From JAVBMO01 sp031552355 (GTDB lineage Bacteria > Bacteroidota > Bacteroidia > Bacteroidales > P3): a stretch of DNA of 5,020 nucleotides. Made by a program: the position numbers and the translations under genes. The DNA lies in assembly GCA_031552355.1 (NCBI GenBank), contig JAVBMO010000027.1, positions 1 through 5,020 on the forward strand, read 5' to 3'. The notes beneath the pieces were generated by a model. The model saw nothing but the letters and a program-made list of their open reading frames with translations, made no database searches and was not told the DNA's origin. This document shows, piece after piece, positions 1 to 4,952 of the stretch (its first letter is position 1; every line of letters begins with the position of its first letter).

Positions 1-62
1 CTCGAATCAAGCCTGTCCTCTATAAATATACCTTCTTTCAGTTTGTTGAATCCTATTTTCAT
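1..62 (-). CDS. 5' end of a cassette-borne hypothetical protein (partial)
   Basis: The ATG at 62-60 opens a frame that runs off the left edge, giving 20 visible residues that begin MKIGFNKLKEGIFIEDRLDS. That is too little to assign a family. It lies 43 nt inside the third cassette of the array, in the same orientation and at a similar distance from the cassette boundary as the genes of cassettes 1 and 2 (67 and 52 nt), which supports its being a real gene start. An upstream ATG at about 84 gives only a five-codon frame. AT-rich composition matches the other cassette genes. No Shine-Dalgarno sequence is visible, as is normal in Bacteroidota. Confidence 0.6.
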   Translation of the reverse strand, partial: MKIGFNKLKEGIFIEDRLDS

Positions 63-105
63 ACACTTAATTTATTTGATGCATTATCTCGCTAGTGGCA
101 GCCAA
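1..105 (-). mobile_element. Gene cassette 3 (partial, 5' end only)
   Basis: If recombination cuts GTTGGCT between G and TT, as in integrons, cassette 3 begins at 105 just inside the 3' end of the attC-like repeat at 100-232 and continues past the left edge. Its 5' end reads GTTGGCTGCC. The model predicts that the repeat closing this cassette, outside the window, carries the complement of those bases in its outer arm. Confidence 0.5.
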
Positions 106-232
106 CGTGCCGCGGGTTGCTGACGGCGGGCATTGCGGGCGCTTCGCTGTCCGCCGAGACAAAAGGTGGCGCGGATGGCAGACGGTGATGATACCACATC
201 GCCGCCCGCTGGAAGCAGACGCGCAGTTGGCT
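100..232 (-). repeat. attC-like recombination site of cassette 2 (repeat copy A)
   Basis: A 133-bp GC-rich repeat with inverted ends. Read in cassette direction it runs from AGCCAAC (outer R''-like box, 232-226) to GTTGGCT (R'-like box, 106-100). It matches copy B at 126 of the 132 positions 99-230 without gaps, and similarity continues 11-12 nt outside the outer box to 243, overlapping the stop codon of the preceding gene. The arms pair imperfectly, with an unpaired G next to the AAC/GTT box and further mismatches, as in attC sites where extrahelical bases set strand choice. An internal hairpin pairs 149-154 with 171-176. The length fits the long attC class (Vibrio cholerae repeats are about 125 bp). 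Function as a recombination site is inferred. Confidence 0.75.
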
Positions 233-800
233 GTTCGGCTTTCATATCTTTATCGTTTGTCCTTTCAATGTAATTCCGTCTGCCAATGCCCGTTTTAGAG
301 CAAGTTTGATACTATTCTCAATATAATCTGTCATATTTTTGAACTGATTATAGTCAACAGGCATAACCGTAATGCCTTTATCTGTTTTCCTTTTCGAGTA
401 TTCATTAAAACGGTGCCTTTTCGTGATTCCCCAATTTATTTCATCACTTGTCGGTAACGAAATCCTGATATACACTTCTTTCTCTTTATCAATTAAATAG
501 GCAACTCCACGTTTACCAATTGCAATTTCCTTTTCATTCATTGCCCCACCCAAATAAATACGAATAGACAAAATCCAATCATCTATAGAATTATCTACTT
601 TTATATCCTTTGTTAAATCATTAAAATAAGTTTCTATATTTTTGTAATCAAAACAGTCCATTTCGGGGCGAATTTGCACCTGACTTAATGTTTTACTAAA
701 TTGATTTTCAGGGTAAAGCCCTGATTCTATTGACAGTTTAAATCTCATATTTATCGTTTTCTAATTTTTAACCTCTTTAACATTCGTCGCTGACAGCCAA
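106..800 (-). mobile_element. Gene cassette 2 (695 nt)
   Basis: Bounded by the predicted cut points inside the two GTTGGCT boxes (801/800 and 106/105). It holds one gene (748-242) with a 52-nt leader and its own 3' attC-like repeat, with almost no spare sequence, as in integron cassettes. The first nine bases from the boundary box, GTTGGCTGT, are exactly complementary to the outer arm of its closing repeat (226-234), so a circularised cassette would restore a fully paired site. No promoter of the TAnnTTTG type is seen on this strand inside the cassette. Confidence 0.65.
242..748 (-). CDS. Cassette-borne hypothetical protein, possibly immunity-like (168 aa)
   Basis: A 168-residue soluble protein with no signal peptide or membrane segment. 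I do not recognise the family with confidence. The middle (about residues 58-98) has alternating beta-like stretches (WILSIRIYLGG, GVAYLIDKEKEVYIRISLP). The end has a motif of the form KGITVMPVDYNQF (about 124-136), then a helix rich in Lys, Leu and Ala. This layout faintly recalls Imm9-type immunity proteins, but that is a weak impression. The start is the ATG at 748, 52 nt inside cassette 2; the stop TGA at 244-242 overlaps the conserved block just before the attC-like repeat. It is the sole gene of its cassette. Its base composition is far more AT-rich than the repeats on either side, which indicates coding sequence and repeat have separate histories. Confidence 0.75.
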   Translation of the reverse strand: MRFKLSIESGLYPENQFSKTLSQVQIRPEMDCFDYKNIETYFNDLTKDIKVDNSIDDWILSIRIYLGGAMNEKEIAIGKRGVAYLIDKEKEVYIRISLPTSDEINWGITKRHRFNEYSKRKTDKGITVMPVDYNQFKNMTDYIENSIKLALKRALADGITLKGQTIKI

Positions 801-927
801 CGTGCCGCGGGTTGCTGACGGCGGGCTTTGCGGGCGCTTCACTGTCCGCCGAGACAAAAGGTGGCGCGGACGACAAACGGTGATGATACCGCATCGCCGC
901 CCGCTGGAAGCAGACGCGCAGTTGGGT
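795..927 (-). repeat. attC-like recombination site of cassette 1 (repeat copy B)
   Basis: Second copy of the 133-bp repeat, about 66% GC (88 of 133), standing out from AT-rich neighbours. In cassette direction it starts with ACCCAAC (927-921), which fits the classical attC consensus RYYYAAC exactly, and ends with GTTGGCT (801-795), which fits GTTRRRY except for one base. It is co-linear with copy A at a constant offset of 695 nt. Similarity continues outside the outer box to 938. An internal perfect hairpin pairs GTCCGC at 844-849 with GCGGAC at 866-871. An extra unpaired G lies beside the AAC/GTT pairing in the inner arm. It starts about 35 nt after the stop of the upstream gene. Confidence 0.78.
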
Positions 928-1462
928 TTTCGGCCTTCTGTCAATTCGTAGGTTGTTGTCCTTCACAATCGATTACAAAATGTCCGCTATCCATTTGTTT
1001 TTGAAAACATCATCATAGGATTCTTTTTTATCAACGCGCCAACCGTCCTCTTTTTGATGAAGTGTATATTTCAATTTCTTTTGAAATCCGTCAGTTTCTT
1101 GAACTTCTATGTATGCTTTTTTGCCGTCAATCACACATGATAGAATTTCATTTTTTTTAGGATTATATTCAGGCGGTGTAGAAAAGTTATATCCTGCTTG
1201 ACGACCGTTAGTGCGTTTCCGAATCGTCAAATATTCTTCGAAAATTCTGTCCAACTCGCTTTTAATTTTTTCATCTTTCTCACTTTCGTCCATTGCGTCA
1301 TTGCTATCTAAGTCAATGCACATAAGGTTCCATTCATACATTTCTTTGCTAAATGCTTTGAATACTTCTTCTGCTGTTTGTTCTTTTGTTCTCATGTCTA
1401 TTAATTTTTGATATTTATTTCGTTTTTATCATTCTTGCGCGACTTTCTCGGATGAAACCCAA
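801..1462 (-). mobile_element. Gene cassette 1 (662 nt), nearest the recombinase
   Basis: Bounded on the recombinase side by GTTGGGT (1463-1457) and on the far side by the GTTGGCT box of repeat B. It carries one gene (1395-973) with a 67-nt leader, plus its attC-like repeat. The boundary box plus two further bases, GTTGGGTTT, is exactly complementary to the outer arm of repeat B (921-929). Copy A and cassette 2 have other bases at the two variable positions, so the match is specific to this cassette. This is why the boundary is placed at 1463 although no full repeat is present there. Confidence 0.63.
973..1395 (-). CDS. Cassette-borne small protein, possible NTF2-fold immunity-like (140 aa)
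   Basis: A 140-residue, charged, soluble protein without signal peptide or membrane segment. The first 60 residues are predicted helical and acidic/lysine-rich. The second half looks like a run of beta strands: residues 84-100 (ILSCVIDGKKAYIEV) and 105-123 (QKKLKYTLHQKEDGWRVDK), closing with SYDDVFKNKWIADIL. The pattern 'strand, x-DGWRVD, short tail ending in KW' is common in NTF2-fold immunity proteins of polymorphic toxin systems, so that is my best guess, held loosely. No toxin gene is next to it. The ATG at 1395 is chosen as the first in frame and lies 67 nt inside the cassette. The gene is the only one in cassette 1 and is nearest to the putative attI, so under an integron model it would be the latest insertion. 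Confidence 0.75.
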   Translation of the reverse strand: MRTKEQTAEEVFKAFSKEMYEWNLMCIDLDSNDAMDESEKDEKIKSELDRIFEEYLTIRKRTNGRQAGYNFSTPPEYNPKKNEILSCVIDGKKAYIEVQETDGFQKKLKYTLHQKEDGWRVDKKESYDDVFKNKWIADIL

Positions 1463-1470
1463 CTTATCTA

Positions 1471-1509
1471 TAGCCTCCATAAAGGTAAGGCTACCCCGAT
1501 ATTTTCGGG
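1471..1509. repeat. Paired inverted repeats (two small hairpins)
   Basis: TAGCCT (1471-1476) pairs with AGGCTA (1488-1493), extended inward by CC/GG with a two-base bulge. Directly next to it, CCCGA (1495-1499) pairs with TCGGG (1505-1509) around a five-base AT loop. Neither is followed by a T-run on the minus strand, so a Rho-independent terminator is unlikely. They may be structural parts of the attI-like site. Confidence 0.55.
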
Positions 1510-1543
1510 ATGGTTGCCAGCACTATGGCTCACTTTTATTTTG

Positions 1544-1571
1544 TATCATTTTCATGGTTTTATCATTTTCA
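1544..1571. repeat. 11-bp direct repeat TATCATTTTCA, twice at 17-nt spacing
   Basis: TATCATTTTCA occurs at 1544-1554 and again at 1561-1571, just after the recombinase stop codon. The sequence is AT-rich, so chance is possible, but position and spacing suit a recombinase-binding direct repeat in an attI-like site. Confidence 0.4.
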
Positions 1572-1580
1572 ATTCTCAAT

Positions 1581-2669
1581 TCAAATGTCAAGGTCATCGA
1601 AAGGCGATTTTATTTGTTGAATACTCCGCGTGCTTACATGCGTGTAAATTTCTGTGGTTGAACAATGTTTGTGACCTAAAAGTTCTTGTATATACCGCAA
1701 ATCTGTTCCTGCTTCCAGCAAATGCGTGGCATAACAATGCCGCAAGCAATGAAGTGTAAACGATACTTTGATACCGGCACGTTCTTTAGCCTGCATAAAC
1801 ACTTTTTGCAAACTGCCTTCACTATAAGGTGTGTTGGGCGTTTGACCTTCAAAAAGCCATGTTTGTGGACGATACAATTTAAAGTATTCACGCAACATTG
1901 TCAGAATTTTTTCAGACAATGGAACTATACGGTCTTTATCTCCTTTCCCACGGCGAATTACAATTACTTTTCGCTTCGAATCCACATCCGCAATTTTCAT
2001 ATTCAGCAATTCGCTTCGCCGAAGTCCGCAAGCATAAATCATCGAAAGCATGGCGCGGTGTTTCAGGTTTGTGGTGGATCCAATAATTCGCCCCACATCT
2101 TCTTTAGACAAAACTCTTGGTAAAAAACGTCCTTTGCGTGGTCGTTCAATTTCTGCCAATATTAATTTCTTGCGCGGAATTTTTTCGTAAAACAATTGTA
2201 TCGCCTTGATAAACTGCGTTTGATACGTTGCCGACAATTTTCGTTCGAGGATATAATGTCGGTTGAAATCACTCACATCACCATTGTCTATTTCCAAAAT
2301 GTCTTTTTGTGAATGATAATTGAAAAAAATCCGCAGGCATTCGGTATAAGCGTCAATCGTTCGAGGACTGTAGCGGCGTTCGCGCATATAGTTGCCGAAA
2401 CGCAAAAGCAAAGAGGGGAAAGGGGTTAATGTTTCAGTCGTGGGGGTAGGGGGCTTGGTGTCAATCTCTTTTGGTCGTATCGGGATGCCTGTTTGATTTA
2501 ATAGTTGTATGTTTTTTTGTCCATAAGGAATATACCAGCAGCGCATACTTCGACTCCATCGTGTATTGGGTATTGCACGAATTTTGGCTACAAAATTTAC
2601 ATCATAATCAAAAAGCAACTTTATAATTTTCGTACCTTTATGGATAGCTACTTCTGTTTCTATTTTCAT
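1581..2669 (-). CDS. Tyrosine recombinase, Xer/IntI-like, candidate cassette integrase (362 aa)
   Basis: A site-specific recombinase of the tyrosine family. The six catalytic residues are visible: R217 (ACGLRRSEL), K242 (GKGDKDR), H307 and R310 (HCLRH), H333 (LLGHK) and nucleophile Y342 (IYTHV). Spacing R310-H333-Y342 equals that of XerD. Layout: extra N-terminal domain of about 65 residues (motif WSRSMRCWYIPY at 38-49), Pro/Thr-rich linker 66-85, SAM-like core-binding domain about 86-172, catalytic domain about 183-350. K242 to H307 is 65 residues, close to XerD (72) and far from IntI1 (106), so the IntI-specific insertion is missing. The N-terminal domain resembles a HARP-like fold pattern, a loose impression. 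The gene starts 11 nt after mnmA and its 3' end faces the cassette array, so its likely job is cassette insertion and excision; that role is inferred from context. The ATG at 2669 is used. Confidence 0.9.
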   Translation of the reverse strand: MKIETEVAIHKGTKIIKLLFDYDVNFVAKIRAIPNTRWSRSMRCWYIPYGQKNIQLLNQTGIPIRPKEIDTKPPTPTTETLTPFPSLLLRFGNYMRERRYSPRTIDAYTECLRIFFNYHSQKDILEIDNGDVSDFNRHYILERKLSATYQTQFIKAIQLFYEKIPRKKLILAEIERPRKGRFLPRVLSKEDVGRIIGSTTNLKHRAMLSMIYACGLRRSELLNMKIADVDSKRKVIVIRRGKGDKDRIVPLSEKILTMLREYFKLYRPQTWLFEGQTPNTPYSEGSLQKVFMQAKERAGIKVSFTLHCLRHCYATHLLEAGTDLRYIQELLGHKHCSTTEIYTHVSTRSIQQIKSPFDDLDI

Positions 2670-2680
2670 TTCTCATTAAA

Positions 2681-3769
2681 CTAAACGATTGTTCCTCCCA
2701 CTACAAGTTCATTCGTTTCATAAAACACAGCCGATTGTCCGGCCGCAGGGGCAAAAACTTTTTCTTCAAAAGTAACAATAGCTTTTTTATTTTGAAATAT
2801 GACATTGGCAAAGGTTCCCAAATCTTTTCCGCGAATACGTACAAACAAGCGGTATTCCCCTTCTAAATGCATATATTTCATAAAATTCAAGCCTTCTACA
2901 ATTATTTTATCTTGAAAAAGCGCTAATTTTTTTGCCAAATATACTTCATTTTTTGCAGAATTGATCCGTGCGATGTATAATTTTTCGGGAGAAGAGTGTA
3001 TAAATTTCCTGCATTGCCCAATTGTATAGAAAGGAAACCCTTCATGGGTGCCTATTTTTTCAAGGTTTTCATCTAAAAGAAAACCGCCTTTCAAGGATTT
3101 TGCTAATTCAGGATTACGTTCGGATAAAAATCGTTTGTAATTATTGTCGGCAATAAAACAAATGCTGAAGCTTTCCTGCTGTTTGGCGCAAATGGGAAAG
3201 CCTTTTTTTGCAACATATTCTTTTATTTGCAGTTTTGAAAAACTTTGCAAAGGGAAAATACATTTTGCCAAAATTTCCTGAGGCAGATTCCAAAGCATAA
3301 AAGATTGGTCTTTCCAATCATCTTGGGCGCGGAATAAAACATGTCGCCCCTCTTCAGTTGTACGCAATCCGACATAATGTCCTGTGGAGATTTTGTCACA
3401 ACCCATTTCCTCTGCCAAACGCACCAAATGAAAAAACTTGAAATTGGGATTGCAAAAAGTACATGGATTGGGCGTTTTTCCTGCCCAATATTCTTTTTCG
3501 AAATACGAAATAACAGTATTTTCAAATTCTTTTGCCAAATCAACAATCCGATGCTCAACGTTTAGTTGGGCACACATTTCTGCAGCAGATTCCGCAGCCT
3601 GCCAAGGTGTTGTTTTGTTCGGCAATACACATGCACCTTTCAGATTTTGGTTCCAAGTAATAAAAGTAACGGCTTTTACGTCGTAGCCTTGCTCCTGCAA
3701 AAGCAATATGGCAGCAAGGCTGTCCACGCCGCCGCTTGCAGCAACCAAAACCAGGGGCTTTTTATTCAT
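2681..3769 (-). CDS. mnmA: tRNA-specific 2-thiouridylase MnmA
   Basis: ATP-dependent cytoplasmic enzyme that thiolates U34 in the wobble position of tRNAs for Lys, Glu and Gln. Numbering from the ATG at 3769 gives 362 residues, close to E. coli MnmA (368). The N-terminal PP-loop ATP-pyrophosphatase motif SGGVDS is at residues 12-17. The catalytic region follows: NPCTFCNPNFKF (C103 and C106), STGHYV, DQSFML, then the second active-site cysteine in SICFI (C204). The C-terminal part has the beta-barrel tRNA-binding region ending in GQSAVFY. A TTG three codons upstream (3778) would also be in frame, but the ATG gives a compact 8-nt overlap with the preceding gene and is preferred. A Cys replaces the Asp of the E. 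coli NPDVLCN motif, giving three cysteines that could hold an Fe-S cluster. The gene is translationally close to its upstream neighbour and to the recombinase downstream. Confidence 0.93.
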   Translation of the reverse strand: MNKKPLVLVAASGGVDSLAAILLLQEQGYDVKAVTFITWNQNLKGACVLPNKTTPWQAAESAAEMCAQLNVEHRIVDLAKEFENTVISYFEKEYWAGKTPNPCTFCNPNFKFFHLVRLAEEMGCDKISTGHYVGLRTTEEGRHVLFRAQDDWKDQSFMLWNLPQEILAKCIFPLQSFSKLQIKEYVAKKGFPICAKQQESFSICFIADNNYKRFLSERNPELAKSLKGGFLLDENLEKIGTHEGFPFYTIGQCRKFIHSSPEKLYIARINSAKNEVYLAKKLALFQDKIIVEGLNFMKYMHLEGEYRLFVRIRGKDLGTFANVIFQNKKAIVTFEEKVFAPAAGQSAVFYETNELVVGGTIV

Positions 3770-4799
3770 CTTGCCCAAAGTATATCCTCAAACCTTTGGC
3801 AGCTTCTTTATCGGCAAAAACTTCAAAGTCGCTCGCTGGACTCAAGATAACCTGCCATTTGTCGTTTTCGGGATTTAGTTGAATACTTTTCACGGCATTG
3901 TAGTTGGCATAGAACTTCATTTCATAATTGACAACCAAGAAAGAAGTTTCGCCGACAACTTCTATAAAATGTTCGGCTTTGTTTTGCACTTGCAAAGTTT
4001 CGCCCGACAAAGTTTTTACACACATAATGCGGCCTTTGTTATAGAAATATGCGATGCTGTCGGCAGGCAAAATGATATTGGTTTGTTGTAAAGTTCTTAA
4101 AATTACTTGGTTTTTCAAAAGTTGTCCATCTTTCCAATGTTCCACTTTTTCCAATTGCCCTTTTTCGTCAAAATATTGCCATTCGCCGGTTTGATTGTTG
4201 TCTAGATATTGCCCTTTTACCAAGGCTGTGCCGCTTTCCGAAAATTCTTCGTATTTACCGTCCAATTTCCCATTTTTGTAATATCCGACCAAATAGCCAC
4301 CCATAATCCTTTCGCGATACCATTTGCCGTCTTTTTCATCGTTTTTCCATTCTATGGATTCCTGCAGTTTCCCGTTTTTATAGCCGGCATTAATACCGTC
4401 TTTTTTGCCCAATTTGTAATGTTCAACAGCTATTTTTTCTCCCGAAGGATTGTAGAAATTCCATAAACTGTCCCGTTTTTCGTTTTTGTAAAAACCTTCA
4501 ACGATTACAGTTCCATTCTCGTCAAAACTTTTGTAAGTTGCATCTTTTCCCTTGTTAAGGTAATGGACAATGGCTTTGGTATTTCCATTGGGAAAATAAT
4601 AGGTGAAATCCCCGTCACGGTATCCGTCTTTGTAGGTTCCTTCCGAAAATTTTGTATTATGATTGTTGTACATAATCCATTTGCCCTGCTTTTTCCCTTG
4701 CTTATCGGTCAGGTTTGTCCCACCCGAAGATTGGGCAAAAGTTTGGGAAATAGAAAATAAAAATATGAAAAGGCCAAAAGTAATTGTTGTTTTTTTCAT
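3762..4799 (-). CDS. Secreted MORN-repeat (YwqK-like) protein
   Basis: A 345-residue exported protein counted from the ATG at 4799; the in-frame TTG at 4811 is four codons earlier and less likely, because the ATG gives a clean signal peptide MKKTTITFGLFIFLF..., with probable cleavage after TFA (residue 22). Residues about 36-228 are a chain of MORN_2-type repeats of some 22-24 residues, each with a pattern like G-x-x-x-G-x-W/F-x-x-Y-x-x-x-G (KQGKWIMY, RDGDFTYY, RDSLWNFY, KDGKWYRE, LDGKYEEF, QTGEWQYF). Such YwqK-like proteins are often labelled antitoxins, but there is no toxin here and the signal peptide argues for an envelope location. The last 115 residues hold no repeats and look like a separate beta-rich domain of unknown role. 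It is first in the leftward operon and overlaps mnmA by 8 nt. Confidence 0.88.
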   Translation of the reverse strand: MKKTTITFGLFIFLFSISQTFAQSSGGTNLTDKQGKKQGKWIMYNNHNTKFSEGTYKDGYRDGDFTYYFPNGNTKAIVHYLNKGKDATYKSFDENGTVIVEGFYKNEKRDSLWNFYNPSGEKIAVEHYKLGKKDGINAGYKNGKLQESIEWKNDEKDGKWYRERIMGGYLVGYYKNGKLDGKYEEFSESGTALVKGQYLDNNQTGEWQYFDEKGQLEKVEHWKDGQLLKNQVILRTLQQTNIILPADSIAYFYNKGRIMCVKTLSGETLQVQNKAEHFIEVVGETSFLVVNYEMKFYANYNAVKSIQLNPENDKWQVILSPASDFEVFADKEAAKGLRIYFGQDE

Positions 4800-4831
4800 T
4801 GTAAAATTCAAATTTTGTGAAGAATATCTTG

Positions 4832-4839
4832 CAAATTTA
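4832..4839 (-). promoter_or_regulatory. Bacteroidota-type -7 box for the leftward operon
   Basis: On the minus strand TAAATTTG matches TAnnTTTG exactly, 32 nt before the ATG of the MORN-repeat gene. A poor -33 match (TTTTTC, about 4856-4861) sits at the expected distance. It is the only good candidate seen to drive the MORN-mnmA-recombinase run. Confidence 0.55.
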
Positions 4840-4906
4840 CGGATTTTTACCTCAGAAAAAGCACTAAGTTTATCAAAAAAATGATTTATCCTTCTTCCTT
4901 TTTTGT

Positions 4907-4914
4907 TATCTTTG
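4907..4914 (+). promoter_or_regulatory. Bacteroidota-type -7 box for the RidA-family gene
   Basis: TATCTTTG matches TAnnTTTG exactly, with a partial -33 box (TTTA, about 4885-4888) upstream. It leaves an AT-rich leader of roughly 30 nt before the ATG at 4953. Together with the minus-strand box it makes a divergent promoter region. Confidence 0.6.
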
Positions 4915-4952
4915 CTAAAAATGTAAATTAATCATTTTAAATATAAAAATCT

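Larger units (their letters stand above)
1455..1580 (-). other. Putative attI-like insertion site between recombinase and first cassette
   Basis: Non-coding stretch between the recombinase stop and the first cassette boundary box GTTGGGT (1463-1457). There is no 133-bp repeat here, as expected if the array's first junction is attI/attC-derived rather than attC/attC. It holds two hairpins (1471-1493 and 1495-1509) and an 11-bp direct repeat (1544-1554, 1561-1571). Integron attI sites typically carry recombinase-binding direct repeats next to the crossover box. No TAnnTTTG promoter pointing into the array is seen. The role is inferred from position alone. Confidence 0.4.

Noticed and set aside
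95..298. A 67-codon plus-strand frame across repeat copy A
   Set aside because: It lies mostly in the repeat and then in antisense of the 168-aa gene, with no conserved features.
99..938. Two repeats as a CRISPR array or as IS/MITE ends
   Set aside because: Unit length (133 nt), 562-nt spacing and coding sequence between them exclude CRISPR. No transposase of DDE or HUH type and no target duplication are seen, while the co-varying ends favour cassette recombination.
751..966. A 71-codon minus-strand frame across repeat copy B
   Set aside because: It translates the attC-like repeat itself, is rich in Arg, Pro and Ala unlike neighbouring proteins, and ends shortly before the next cassette gene. 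It is a by-product of the GC-rich repeat.
1495..1509. Hairpin as terminator of the recombinase gene
   Set aside because: Only five base pairs and no T-run follows on the minus strand.
1386..2123. Several plus-strand frames over the attI candidate and recombinase
   Set aside because: They are antisense to the recombinase or run through AT-rich intergenic DNA, with no recognisable domains.
1581..2669. Recombinase as a housekeeping XerC or XerD
   Set aside because: The N-terminal extra domain, total length of 362 (XerC/D are about 300) and the adjacent cassette array argue for a mobile-element integrase, though the catalytic domain is Xer-like.
3770..3778. TTG start for mnmA at 3778 and TTG start for the MORN gene at 4811
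   Set aside because: Both are three to four codons ahead of a good ATG; the ATGs give the usual MnmA N-terminus and a standard signal peptide.
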